DNA of 21,129 nt from DASXBJ01 sp036491755 (GTDB lineage: Bacteria; Chloroflexota; Dormibacteria; Dormibacterales; Dormibacteraceae). The notes under the pieces are model-generated. The model was not told the origin of the DNA. It was given only the letters and a program-made list of their open reading frames with translations, and did not search any database. The number at the start of each line of letters is the position of its first letter. Position 1 is the first letter of the stretch. The position numbers were made by a program, and so were the translations under genes. Where the stretch lies: assembly GCA_036491755.1 (NCBI GenBank), contig DASXBJ010000135.1, positions 1 through 21,129 of the forward strand, in the 5' to 3' direction. Positions 14,998 to 21,129 of the stretch are shown here, piece after piece.

Positions 14998-15513
14998 ATG
15001 GCGCATTCGAACCGGGCCATGGGCGGGCGATCGAACGGCGGCTATCCAGAAGCTCTGGGAGCACGAGTCGGCTTCTTGCTGGCGCGGGCCCACCTGATAG
15101 CCAGGGAGAAGGCGGACCGGGCGCTGGCCGGCGTGGGCCTGACGATGAAGGGCTATGCGGCGCTGGCCACGCTGATGAGCGATGGGCCGGTGTCCCAGCA
15201 GCGCTTGAGTCAGCGAATCCGAATGGACCCGGCGACCATGGTCGACGTGATCGACACGCTGGAGCTGTCCGGCCACATCCAGCGCCGGCGGAATCCTGAG
15301 GACCGCCGCGAGTATGGCCTCCACACCACGCCCAAAGGTCGTGCCCTGTTCGCGCGTGCTCAAAAAGTCATCGAAATTGCGGAGGCCGAGGCGCTGCAAG
15401 GGCTCGCACCCGACGAGGCGAAGGTCCTGATCGAACTGCTTGCCCGAATCGCAGATCCACGCAGCGGAAGCCCGATGACCGACGAGCTGATCACCGGCGC
15501 GATGGGCCGCTAG
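14998..15513 (+). CDS. MarR family transcriptional regulator
   Basis: The start is ATG 14998 (171 residues); ATG 14992 in the same frame is the alternative. The winged-helix core runs from GLTMKGYAALATLMSDGPVSQQRLSQRI (recognition region), through MDPATMVDVIDTLELSGHIQRRRNPEDRREYGLHTTPKGR, the MarR wing with the conserved DxR. Helices at both ends provide the dimer interface. MarR proteins repress nearby genes and release DNA when a ligand, often phenolic or lipophilic, binds. Its divergent neighbour is the SDR that heads the cytochrome b cluster, so that promoter is the likely target. It converges with the secreted GH25-like gene. Confidence 0.92.
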   Translation: MAHSNRAMGGRSNGGYPEALGARVGFLLARAHLIAREKADRALAGVGLTMKGYAALATLMSDGPVSQQRLSQRIRMDPATMVDVIDTLELSGHIQRRRNPEDRREYGLHTTPKGRALFARAQKVIEIAEAEALQGLAPDEAKVLIELLARIADPRSGSPMTDELITGAMGR

Positions 15514-15559
15514 TCGCCCCACACCCCTGGAGCCGAGGCCGAGCTGGCTCTAAGCCCGC

Positions 15560-16324
15560 CTAGCAGGCGTAATCGTGGTCGTAGGTCGAGACGTATTGAA
15601 CCAGCCAGACCGGCGCTCCCGTGAAGCCGGCTGACGAGCAGTAACGGGAGGCCCGCCTCTGGGTGCTGGCGCCCGTCGCAACCCAGTTCGCATCCACGGC
15701 GGGTTGATAACCTCCGGTTATCGAGCTCCACTGGGAGGCGGTGGAGTAGATTCCGATTGGAGTCGTCGTATTCGACCTCAGGGTGGCGACTATTCCCTGC
15801 ACGGTGTAGCGATTGAGGCTCAGGTCGGTCGTCGACCAGCTGTTAGCAACTTCGACGTCCAGCCACCACATCCTCGGCGATGCAGCGCCTTGGCTCGACG
15901 CATACGCGATGTCTCGCGAGGCCTCGCTGCATCCGACCGCCCAGGCGGCCTTCTGCGATGACGTTCCCGCCACGGTGGCGGATGAATCCACGCACGCCTG
16001 GGTGGAGTGGCGTCCATCGACGGCCGTGTAGGTCGGGTCATAACCGGTGTTCATGTAGACCGAGGCATTGCCGGTCTTCGCGGCGGCCCCATATTCGGTG
16101 CCAAGGCAGGTGTTGTAGTAGGTGAAGGGATACCCGGCATTGACGCCGACAAGCGCGAAACTCGCTTTCGGGGCGGCGATCCCGCACTGCGGATACGAAT
16201 AGTCGTAACCGCCGGTTCCGCTCGTATAAGGACCAAAGCCGGCGGCCACACCGATGTGAGCGACCACCAGCATCAGCGCAGCAGCCGCCGAGGAAAATGC
16301 CGCCCTGCCCAGCATTCTTCGCAT
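15560..16324 (-). CDS. Secreted GH25-like / DUF1906-like protein
   Basis: The chosen start is ATG 16324 (254 residues, MRRMLGRAAFSSAAAALMLVVAHIG). It leaves a clean N-terminal signal peptide cleaved around VAAG; the upstream extension is polar. The mature part begins GYDYSYPQCG and has strands ending in FALVGVNAGYP and ASVYMNTGYD. Then come WWLDVEVANSW, with the D-x-E pair of the GH25 lysozyme fold, and PIGIYSTASQWSSITG with NWVATGA, also GH25-like. Seven cysteines suggest disulfides. The closest fold is a GH25/Rv2525c-like TIM barrel. Muramidase activity is possible but unproven. The gene lies downstream of the DUF4242 gene on the same strand. Confidence 0.75.
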   Translation of the reverse strand: MRRMLGRAAFSSAAAALMLVVAHIGVAAGFGPYTSGTGGYDYSYPQCGIAAPKASFALVGVNAGYPFTYYNTCLGTEYGAAAKTGNASVYMNTGYDPTYTAVDGRHSTQACVDSSATVAGTSSQKAAWAVGCSEASRDIAYASSQGAASPRMWWLDVEVANSWSTTDLSLNRYTVQGIVATLRSNTTTPIGIYSTASQWSSITGGYQPAVDANWVATGASTQRRASRYCSSAGFTGAPVWLVQYVSTYDHDYAC

Positions 16325-16383
16325 GCTATCACCGCGGATTTGCGCCTGCTGCTGCAGGCCGATCACGCTATCCGGGGCTTCGG

Positions 16384-16423
16384 GCAGGGGCTCAACCGCG
16401 GCGTTCGCGGCTCGTGCCCCTGC
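16384..16423 (-). terminator. Two-tier hairpin between the DUF4242 and GH25-like genes
   Basis: An outer 8-bp stem (GCAGGGGC 16384-16391 with GCCCCTGC 16416-16423) encloses an inner 5-bp stem (CCGCG 16396-16400 with CGCGG 16406-16410). It lies 43 bases downstream of the DUF4242 stop on the minus strand. It lacks a T-tract, so it could be a terminator, an mRNA-stabilising 3' structure, or a structured leader of the GH25-like gene. Confidence 0.4.
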
Positions 16424-16465
16424 GCTCGATGATGCGATCGGAAGCTTTGCTTTAATTTCCCCCCT

Positions 16466-16738
16466 TTACTGGTAGAAGTACGGGTCGAGGACCCGGACCG
16501 GGGTGATCTTGTCGGCGGGCAGCTGGTTGAGCTTGGCCGCTTTCCGAATGGCCTCCGGGCTCGGTGCGTCATAGATGCAGAACGTCTTCTTGTGATCCTC
16601 GGTGACGTACGAGTGCACCCACGTGACTCCGAGTTCGGAGTTGGTGCCGACGACCGACATACATGCCTGTGCCCCCTCTTCGGTCATGGGGATCTCGAGA
16701 CCGTCTGGAAAAGAACGCTCGACCATGAAACGTGCCAT
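16466..16738 (-). CDS. DUF4242 family protein (SCO4226-like, nickel-binding type)
   Basis: The protein is 90 residues, with AAGGAGGT (16743-16750) ahead of ATG 16738. It matches DUF4242 along its full length: MARFMVERSFPDGLEIP, then GVTWVHSYVTEDHKKTFCIYDAPSPEAIRKAA and the C-terminal VRVLDPYFY. The family has a ferredoxin-like dimeric alpha/beta fold. Its Streptomyces member SCO4226 is described as nickel-binding, and the histidine in WVHSY and a nearby Cys (FCIYD) are the conserved candidate ligands. The biological role in this family is poorly known. It is the middle gene of a minus-strand run between the hydrolase/LuxR fusion and the secreted GH25-like gene. Confidence 0.93.
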   Translation of the reverse strand: MARFMVERSFPDGLEIPMTEEGAQACMSVVGTNSELGVTWVHSYVTEDHKKTFCIYDAPSPEAIRKAAKLNQLPADKITPVRVLDPYFYQ

Positions 16739-16841
16739 CTGAACCTCCTTGAGCCGGTGGCAACCCGGGTGGGTCGCCGTCGAGGTCTCAAGCTAGGCGC
16801 GCCCGCCCGGCCCGACATCCGTGAGAAGGCTCAGCCGGTGC

Positions 16842-18404
16842 TCACGCTCGGTGCTCATTTTTCGCGAGCCAGGTCGCCACCTGGACGCGCGAGTTGAAGC
16901 CAAGCTTGTCCAGGATGTGCTGGACGTGGTTGTCGACGGTGCGCTCGGACAGGAACAGGCGTCCCGCGATCTCACGATTGCTCAGGCCGCCGGCAAGGAG
17001 CTGAGCCACCTCGCGCTCGCGTTTGCTGAGGCCGCTCTGAGCAGGGGGGCGCCCAGCCTGGATGGAGTGCACACGTGGCGCCGGGCCTGCCGCAAAGATG
17101 GACCAGGAGCCGGGTACATCGCCGAACTCGCGGATGCCGCGGTCGGTGAACTCGAGGCCGGAACCGACGACCAGGTCCTTCACCGTGCCAGAGACCAGCA
17201 CTTCGCCGGGCTGGGCCGCGCCCATCACACTCGACGCAACCTGGAGCGCGACACCGCGCGGCCGGCCGCCCTCGAGCTCGCATTCGCCGGCATGGACGCC
17301 GGCTCGGATGCGAAGTCCGAGCTCGAGCAGCTGATCGCGCACGTCAAGCGCGCAGCGCACCGCTCGGGCGGTGCCGTCAAAGACGGCTGTCACGCCGTCC
17401 TCATCCGCCGCGATCTCGCGCCCCGAGTATCGGACGAGCTCCTTGCGCACCACCTTGTGGTGACGGTCGACGAGCTCGTTCCAACGCTTGTCGCCAAGCC
17501 AGATCGAATGAGCGCCGGCCTGAGTCACCTTCGTACAGAGAACAGTCGCTAGCATCGTCTGCGGGGTCGGGACGGTGCGCACACCGGTCAGGAACTCTTG
17601 CACCTCGCCGACGACGCGGTCCGCGTCGCCGAAGTAGGGCCAGTGGTCGTCGGAATCAAGCTCAAGAAGCTGCGCGCCGGGGATGTGCTCTGCGAAATAG
17701 CGGCCGGCCTCGATCGGGGCGATCACATCACCTTTGGCGTGGACGATGAGCGTGGGCACGCGGATCGTCGGCAGGATGTGGCCGATGTCGATGTGCATGT
17801 TCATGCTCAGCAGGTCCCGTGCATCGCCTGGGCTGGCGCTCATCTGAGTGAAGGTGGCCCACCATCGGGCGACCTCGGGGTTGTCGACCTGGCTCGCCGC
17901 GTACCGCTCCATGTTGATCACCTTCCCCCACACGTCTGGCACTCGGTCGATCGATCGTTGCATGTCCTCTTCAGTGCTGCCCCACGGATACTCGGCTCGC
18001 TTCAGCGCTGACGGATAGCTGCCGTCGATGATCAGCCCGGCCGTGCGCTCCGGATAGGTGGCCGCGAACAGCGCGGACATCACGCCTCCTTCGGAGATGC
18101 CCATCACGGCGGCCCGCGTCGATCCGACCGCATCGAGCACCGCCCGCACGTCGTCCATCCGCTGTTCCAGGGTGGGCAGAGGCTGCACGCGATCCGACAT
18201 GCCGCAGCCTCGCTTGTCGAAGAGGATCAGGCGCGAGAACGAGGAGAGGCGATGGAGGAAGGCTGCCATGGCGGGCAGCTCCCACACGTACGCGAGGTGG
18301 GATACCCACCCCAGCACGAGAATCAGGTCGATCGGGCCGTCGCCGACGACCTGATAGGCGATGTTGACGTCGCCGCTGCGCGCGTACTTGGCGCCTGTGA
18401 ACAC
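16842..18404 (-). CDS. Alpha/beta hydrolase - degenerate nucleotide cyclase - LuxR HTH fusion protein
   Basis: The protein is 520 residues with a GTG start at 18404. Residues 1-275 are an alpha/beta hydrolase with an intact triad: S104 in GISEGG, D226 in AKGDVIAP and H254 in DDHWPYFG. Residues 283-435 match the class III adenylate/guanylate cyclase domain that often follows this hydrolase (GREIAADEDGVTAVFDGTARAVRCA, IRAGVHAGECE, PGEVLVSGTVKDLV). The first metal Asp, normally in FTDIV, is Lys292, and the AAR-type arginine reads SS, so cyclase activity is probably lost. Residues about 455-515 are a LuxR-type HTH (LSKREREVAQLLAGGLSNREIA, SERTVDNHVQHIL). A ligand-responsive transcription factor with a hydrolase-fold sensor is the best inference. 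Confidence 0.92.
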   Translation of the reverse strand: MFTGAKYARSGDVNIAYQVVGDGPIDLILVLGWVSHLAYVWELPAMAAFLHRLSSFSRLILFDKRGCGMSDRVQPLPTLEQRMDDVRAVLDAVGSTRAAVMGISEGGVMSALFAATYPERTAGLIIDGSYPSALKRAEYPWGSTEEDMQRSIDRVPDVWGKVINMERYAASQVDNPEVARWWATFTQMSASPGDARDLLSMNMHIDIGHILPTIRVPTLIVHAKGDVIAPIEAGRYFAEHIPGAQLLELDSDDHWPYFGDADRVVGEVQEFLTGVRTVPTPQTMLATVLCTKVTQAGAHSIWLGDKRWNELVDRHHKVVRKELVRYSGREIAADEDGVTAVFDGTARAVRCALDVRDQLLELGLRIRAGVHAGECELEGGRPRGVALQVASSVMGAAQPGEVLVSGTVKDLVVGSGLEFTDRGIREFGDVPGSWSIFAAGPAPRVHSIQAGRPPAQSGLSKREREVAQLLAGGLSNREIAGRLFLSERTVDNHVQHILDKLGFNSRVQVATWLAKNEHRA

Positions 18405-18454
18405 TTTGGGGATGTCAGTCTAGTTGCGCGACGATGGGCTGACCGACGCGATCC

Positions 18455-18460
18455 TATGAT
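18455..18460 (+). promoter_or_regulatory. -10 element (TATGAT) of a leaderless P-loop kinase mRNA
   Basis: TATGAT matches the -10 consensus at five of six positions and ends six bases before GTG 18467. No Shine-Dalgarno site is present, so initiation on a leaderless message is likely. A -35 is not obvious. Confidence 0.5.
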
Positions 18461-18466
18461 CCAGCC

Positions 18467-18943
18467 GTGCGGCGGGTCCTCATCACGGGCATGTCGGGCA
18501 CCGGCAAATCAACAGTCATCGAAGCGCTGGTCGCTCGTGGCCTTAAAGCGATCGACACCGATTGGAATCCCAAATGGGAGCGTGCTGACGGAGACGAATG
18601 GGTCTGGCGCGAGAATGAGATTCGAATCCTGCTCGACGAAGAGGATGCCGACGTCCTCTTCGTGAGCGCATGTGTCTCAAACCAGGGCAAGTTCTACGAC
18701 CGCTTCGATCACATCATCCTGCTGAGCGCGCCAGAGACGATAACCCTCCAACGCCTGGCGAGCCGCACCAACAATCCGTACGGATCGCGACCCGCAGAGA
18801 TTGCCGAGGTGCTCCGATACAAGATGTCGATCGAGCCGCTGCTGCGAGAGGCTGCCACGGCTGAGATCGATACCAGCATTCCTCTTTCGGATGTCGTGGC
18901 CAAGGTTCTCGAGATAGCGCCAGGTCGCAGTAAGGCGCATTAG
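18467..18943 (+). CDS. Small P-loop NTPase, nucleotide/shikimate kinase-like
   Basis: The protein is 158 residues with a GTG start. Walker A is at the extreme N-terminus (ITGMSGTGKST, residues 6-16). An adenylate/shikimate kinase-like fold follows: IDTDWNPKW (acidic substrate-site region), VLFVSACVSNQGKFYDRFDHIILLSAP (Walker B-like strand and P-loop kinase core), and RLASRTNNPYG (lid arginines). The C-terminal helix closes with IDTSIPLSDVVAKVLEI. Similar short proteins are annotated as AAA-family ATPases or shikimate kinase-like. The phosphate acceptor is unknown. It is divergent from the hydrolase/LuxR gene and convergent with the SRPBCC gene. Confidence 0.85.
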   Translation: MRRVLITGMSGTGKSTVIEALVARGLKAIDTDWNPKWERADGDEWVWRENEIRILLDEEDADVLFVSACVSNQGKFYDRFDHIILLSAPETITLQRLASRTNNPYGSRPAEIAEVLRYKMSIEPLLREAATAEIDTSIPLSDVVAKVLEIAPGRSKAH

Positions 18944-19046
18944 TTGTGTGGTGGGCCGAAGCTTCCGTCACGCGAACCCGATTGAGGTTGGCGCGGAGCC
19001 GATCAGCGTCGGCGGGCAGGTCCCAAGACCTCGCTGCGACGTGAGG

Positions 19047-19511
19047 TCATTCGGCCATGACGAGCTCGTCCAGTCTCTCGAGAGACGCTTCGAACATCTG
19101 GCCCAGGTAGTCGGAGTTGCCCCGCATCGCGGCAGCCTTGTCAGGGTCAGCCGGCGTCTGTCTCGAGGTCAGCACGACGCGCGTGCTGTCCGGGCCGCCT
19201 GAGTCCAGCTCGATCGTGACCGCCGTTTCAGCTGCGAATCGGGGGGCCGGCCGGCCGTCCAAACGTTCGGCCTCATGACGGCATTCGAGTCGGCGTTCCG
19301 GTTCAAAGGCCGTGACGACCTGATCTATCTCTGACTCCTGCCCGTGCCATTGACTGGTGATGCGTTGCCTCCGACCAAGCCCGTCGCCCTCAAGTAGCTC
19401 CGCCTTTCCCGCCCGGCTGTACCACTCCGGCAGACGGCGAACGTCCGACACGACGCCCCAGATCTTTCCAGCTGCGGCCCTGATGCTTCGCTCCCTCGAA
19501 ATCTCGATCAT
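19047..19511 (-). CDS. SRPBCC (START/Bet v1-like) family protein
   Basis: The start is ATG 19511 (154 residues), seven bases after AAGGAG. The longer upstream frame would read through the operator and has no site. The SRPBCC pattern is clear: MIEISRERSIRAAAGKIWGVVSDVRRLPEWYSRAGKAELLEG with the DVRRLPEWY helix, GLGRRQRITSQW, a series of beta strands (TAVTIELDSGGPDSTRVVLTSRQ), and the long C-terminal helix (MFEASLERLDELV) that closes the hydrophobic cavity. Members bind lipophilic ligands or act as polyketide cyclase-like proteins. It is divergent from a MarR gene whose 30-bp palindromic operator covers the shared promoter region, so it is the probable regulatory target. Confidence 0.9.
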   Translation of the reverse strand: MIEISRERSIRAAAGKIWGVVSDVRRLPEWYSRAGKAELLEGDGLGRRQRITSQWHGQESEIDQVVTAFEPERRLECRHEAERLDGRPAPRFAAETAVTIELDSGGPDSTRVVLTSRQTPADPDKAAAMRGNSDYLGQMFEASLERLDELVMAE

Positions 19512-19547
19512 GCCTTGACTCCTTCCACCAAACCCACCGCACATTGA

Positions 19548-19577
19548 TAGAATAGTACGGCATGCCGAACTATTCTA
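19548..19577. promoter_or_regulatory. 30-bp near-perfect palindrome centred on the marR start codon (putative MarR operator)
   Basis: Left half TAGAATAGT (19548-19556) and right half ACTATTCTA (19569-19577) are exact reverse complements. The core CGGCATGCCG (19558-19567) is itself a perfect palindrome containing the ATG at 19562. Fourteen of fifteen base pairs match; only the A/A pair at 19557/19568 does not. It overlaps a -10-like TAGAAT (19548-19553) for marR and TACTAT on the other strand for the SRPBCC gene. MarR dimers bind such palindromes, so autorepression and divergent control are likely. Confidence 0.75.
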
Positions 19578-19987
19578 AGGCCGAACAGTTCGATGAATTG
19601 TACGGACGCGTGTGGCGGTCGTTCTTCAAGGCCGGCACCGAGGATCTTTCGCAGCACGAGAGGCAACTCCTCCACCACGTTCCCGCAGATGGCGGCATCC
19701 CGCTTGGCGAGGTCGCCCGGCACCTCGGCATCCCGAAGAGCTCGGCATCCGAACAGGTGAAGAGCCTCGAGCGGCGTGGTTTCCTGACGCGGCGCCGCGA
19801 CCCAAATGACGAACGAAGGCTCGCGATCGTGCTGACGGACCTGGGCGTCGCACGACTGCGATCCGACTCCATCCTTGACCTGGATCGCCTCGGAGCCGCG
19901 CTGACGAAGCTATCCCCCTCACACCGCAAAGCGCTCTTCAGTGGGCTCGATCACCTCGCGGCAGCCGCTCACAATCACAGGGAGTAA
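19562..19987 (+). CDS. MarR family transcriptional regulator, probably autoregulated
   Basis: The protein is 141 residues from ATG 19562, which lies at the centre of the operator palindrome, so the first codons (MPNYSKA) are partly dictated by the DNA site. The MarR fold is clear: EQFDELYGRVWRSFFKAG (dimer helix), LSQHERQLLHHVPADGGIPLGEVARHLGIPKSSASEQVKSLERRGFLTRRRDPNDERRLAIVLTDLG (HTH, then wing with DPNDERR), and a C-terminal dimer helix. There is no Shine-Dalgarno site; TAGAAT ends eight bases before the ATG, so the message is probably leaderless or nearly so. Its likely regulon is itself and the divergent SRPBCC gene. Confidence 0.93.
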   Translation: MPNYSKAEQFDELYGRVWRSFFKAGTEDLSQHERQLLHHVPADGGIPLGEVARHLGIPKSSASEQVKSLERRGFLTRRRDPNDERRLAIVLTDLGVARLRSDSILDLDRLGAALTKLSPSHRKALFSGLDHLAAAAHNHRE

Positions 19988-20010
19988 CTCGACCGAGCCC
20001 GCAACCGTTG

Positions 20011-20016
20011 TATCTG
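20011..20016 (+). promoter_or_regulatory. Candidate -10 (TATCTG) for a leaderless lipoprotein mRNA
   Basis: TATCTG ends six bases before ATG 20023, matching the spacing seen at 817-822 and 18455-18460. No Shine-Dalgarno site precedes the ATG. Confidence 0.3.
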
Positions 20017-20022
20017 CGAGCG

Positions 20023-20739
20023 ATGTCTGCGGCCCGCGGCCTGACGCAACTAGTGGCTCTGGTCAGCCTCATCGCCGGCGTGGCTGGTTGCGGAGAAGTG
20101 GTTGGCCAGCCCGGCGCGGTCCTGCCGGTTCATACGCAGTCCTTCCCGACTGAAACCGCCTCACCGCTGCCTACCGGGGTCGATGCGATGACTGGACTGC
20201 AGCAGAGGCCGATGCGGCCGCCCAACGTGGCCCCCAATTCGTCCCAGCCGCCAGGTTCAGCGCCGCCGGGATGTGCCACTACGGCTCCATGTGCGACCTG
20301 TACGGCTTCCTCGATGGCTGATCTGGGCTCGCGGGTGCCGAACTACGGAGCGGGGGTCGGGCCCGCCTACCTGTCGGGCCAGGACAGCTGGTACTCCGGC
20401 GGGCAGGTGGCCGTCCTCGTGGTGGACTCCCGGTATTCCGGACCCTTGCTGGTGCGGGCCTTTCAGTTGGGGGGCGACGGGAAATCGACGGTCACTCTCG
20501 CGGATCTTCCCTCGTCAGATGTGATCAAGCAGGAACCCCGGGTGACGGTGGTTTCCGCAGTCCACACGACGGAAGGCGGCTTGTATCTGGGCGCGGTGGC
20601 CCCGACTTCTTCCTGGAGAGAATGGGACGGATTGCTCAGCACCGACGCCCCTGGGTGCTTTGGGCTTCAGGTGGACGGAGACGTGTTCACCGAGTTCATC
20701 CTGTTCGTGGTCAACCCCGGAACCCCGCCAGGCGGCTGA
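20023..20739 (+). CDS. Putative lipoprotein of unknown function
   Basis: The chosen start is ATG 20023 (238 residues); TTG 20008 is in frame but overlaps the -10-like element. The signal MSAARGLTQLVALVSLIAGVAGC has a lipobox VAGC. A Pro/Ser/Thr-rich linker with two cysteine pairs (GCATTAPCATC) spans residues 35-95. The folded part (about 105-235) looks like an all-beta domain: QVAVLVVDSRYSGPLLVRAFQLGG, EPRVTVVSAVHTTEGGLYLG, and a closing FTEFILFVV strand. No catalytic motif or known family was recognised. Surface attachment is supported by the lipobox. Confidence 0.8.
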   Translation: MSAARGLTQLVALVSLIAGVAGCGEVVGQPGAVLPVHTQSFPTETASPLPTGVDAMTGLQQRPMRPPNVAPNSSQPPGSAPPGCATTAPCATCTASSMADLGSRVPNYGAGVGPAYLSGQDSWYSGGQVAVLVVDSRYSGPLLVRAFQLGGDGKSTVTLADLPSSDVIKQEPRVTVVSAVHTTEGGLYLGAVAPTSSWREWDGLLSTDAPGCFGLQVDGDVFTEFILFVVNPGTPPGG

Positions 20740-20942
20740 ACCGCCGCGCCTCTCTTCAGCCTCGCAGGCGGCGCGGGACGAGCTTGACGCCGGCGAGCCT
20801 TGCCTTGTCGCGCGCCTGCCGCGCGAGGCCGGCTACACCTTCGTGATCTTTCTGGGCGGACGATACCCTCGTCTGGGAGCTAAGCGGGGTATGCCAATGG
20901 GTCCAATGCCCCGTGAGCTCACACTCGGCGATCAGGCGCAGT
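20740..20942. other. Intergenic stretch between lipoprotein and tRNA fragment
   Basis: These 203 bp hold no complete gene. In one plus-strand frame (about 20771-20880) a protein-like run, ARDELDAGEPCLVARLPREA followed by GYTFVIFLGG, stands out from the Arg-rich shadow frames. It could be a gene remnant, but I recognise no family and see no start or ribosome-binding site. No terminator with a T-tract was seen after the lipoprotein. Confidence 0.3.
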
Positions 20943-20984
20943 TGGTGGGCCGCGGTGGACTCGAACCACCTACCTCTGCGGTAA
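20943..20984 (-). other. 3' half of a tRNA gene (tRNA-Lys-like), probable integration (att) site
   Basis: Read on the minus strand, this is TTAC of an anticodon loop, anticodon-stem 3' strand CGCAG, variable loop AGGTA, T-arm GGTGG-TTCGAGT-CCACC, acceptor strand GCGGCCC, discriminator A and encoded CCA (20943-20945). Similarity stops inside the anticodon loop. No matching anticodon 5' stem, D-arm or acceptor strand (expected GGGCCGC) follows up to 21129. The TTAC loop residues and the acceptor end fit tRNA-Lys(CTT), though tRNA-Asn cannot be excluded. A 3' fragment broken in the anticodon loop is the usual footprint of a tyrosine-recombinase element in a tRNA gene. The element would lie to the right. 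Confidence 0.7.
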
Positions 20985-21129
20985 TTGGCCTTGAGCGCTG
21001 TGAATCAAGAGTGGGAAGCCACTCGAAACGTTGGGTGTTATGTGGCTTGAGCGCAACCTGAGTAACTCTGAATCCATACTGTCGTTAGCTAGAGAGTGAG
21101 GCTGGCGCTCGCGGTTCTTGTAGCCGTCG
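20985..21129. repeat. Putative element end with direct repeats CTTGAGCGC
   Basis: CTTGAGCGC occurs at 20990-20998 and again at 21046-21054, 56 bp apart, next to the tRNA fragment. Between them is a 6-bp hairpin (GAGTGG 21009-21014 with CCACTC 21019-21024). Base composition is lower in GC than the chromosome to the left. Repeats beside an att core are the expected form of integrase arm-type binding sites. No gene is visible before the window ends. Confidence 0.4.

Noticed and set aside
18998..19031. Two 5-bp hairpins between the P-loop kinase and SRPBCC genes
   Set aside because: GCCGA/TCGGC and AGGTC/GACCT are too short and lack T-tracts to call terminators.

Overview
The window is GC-rich, densely packed bacterial DNA. 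It carries tightly spaced genes on both strands, many GTG starts, a TrpB2-type tryptophan synthase beta chain, a luciferase-like (possibly F420-dependent) oxidoreductase, a DUF4242 protein and a split cytochrome b6/subunit-IV pair with a PDWY Qo motif. This mix fits a soil-type Terrabacteria lineage such as Dormibacterota, Chloroflexota or Actinomycetota. That placement is inference, because no rRNA or other phylogenetic marker is present. Two start styles coexist. Some genes have strong Shine-Dalgarno sites, and at least six others have a -10-like hexamer 5-8 nt before the start codon and no Shine-Dalgarno site, which suggests leaderless mRNAs.

Layout, left to right. 1-798: 3' part of a Glu/Leu/Phe/Val dehydrogenase. 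829-1989: lipoprotein with beta-propeller-like repeats, followed by a REP-like hairpin. 2058-2915: two small membrane proteins. 3175-4704: luciferase-like oxidoreductase fused to a hemerythrin domain, divergent from a class II Fic protein with a C-terminal winged helix (4834-5943). 6037-7818: RecQ helicase. 7867-9234: TrpB2. 9346-9420: a 24-residue lysine-repeat protein with its own Shine-Dalgarno site and terminator. 9730-10269: PD-(D/E)XK nuclease-like protein. 10351-12585: membrane sensor kinase with an altered N-box. 12740-14892: cytochrome b C-terminal part, cytochrome b N-terminal part and an SDR, in one minus-strand cluster, with a divergent MarR regulator (14998-15513). 15560-18404: secreted GH25-like protein, DUF4242 protein and a hydrolase / degenerate cyclase / LuxR fusion. 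18467-18943: small P-loop kinase-like protein. 19047-19511: SRPBCC protein, divergent from a second MarR regulator (19562-19987) whose start codon lies at the centre of a 30-bp palindrome. 20023-20739: lipoprotein. 20943-20984: the 3' half of a tRNA, tRNA-Lys-like, probably one end of an integrated element that continues beyond the right edge.

There is no single large novel locus such as a phage or defence island. The most notable items are the lysine-repeat microprotein, the start-codon-centred MarR palindrome, the truncated tRNA at the right end, the oxidoreductase-hemerythrin fusion and the hydrolase / pseudo-cyclase / LuxR fusion. Much of the gene content reads as redox, sensing and regulation, but no pathway can be reconstructed from it.
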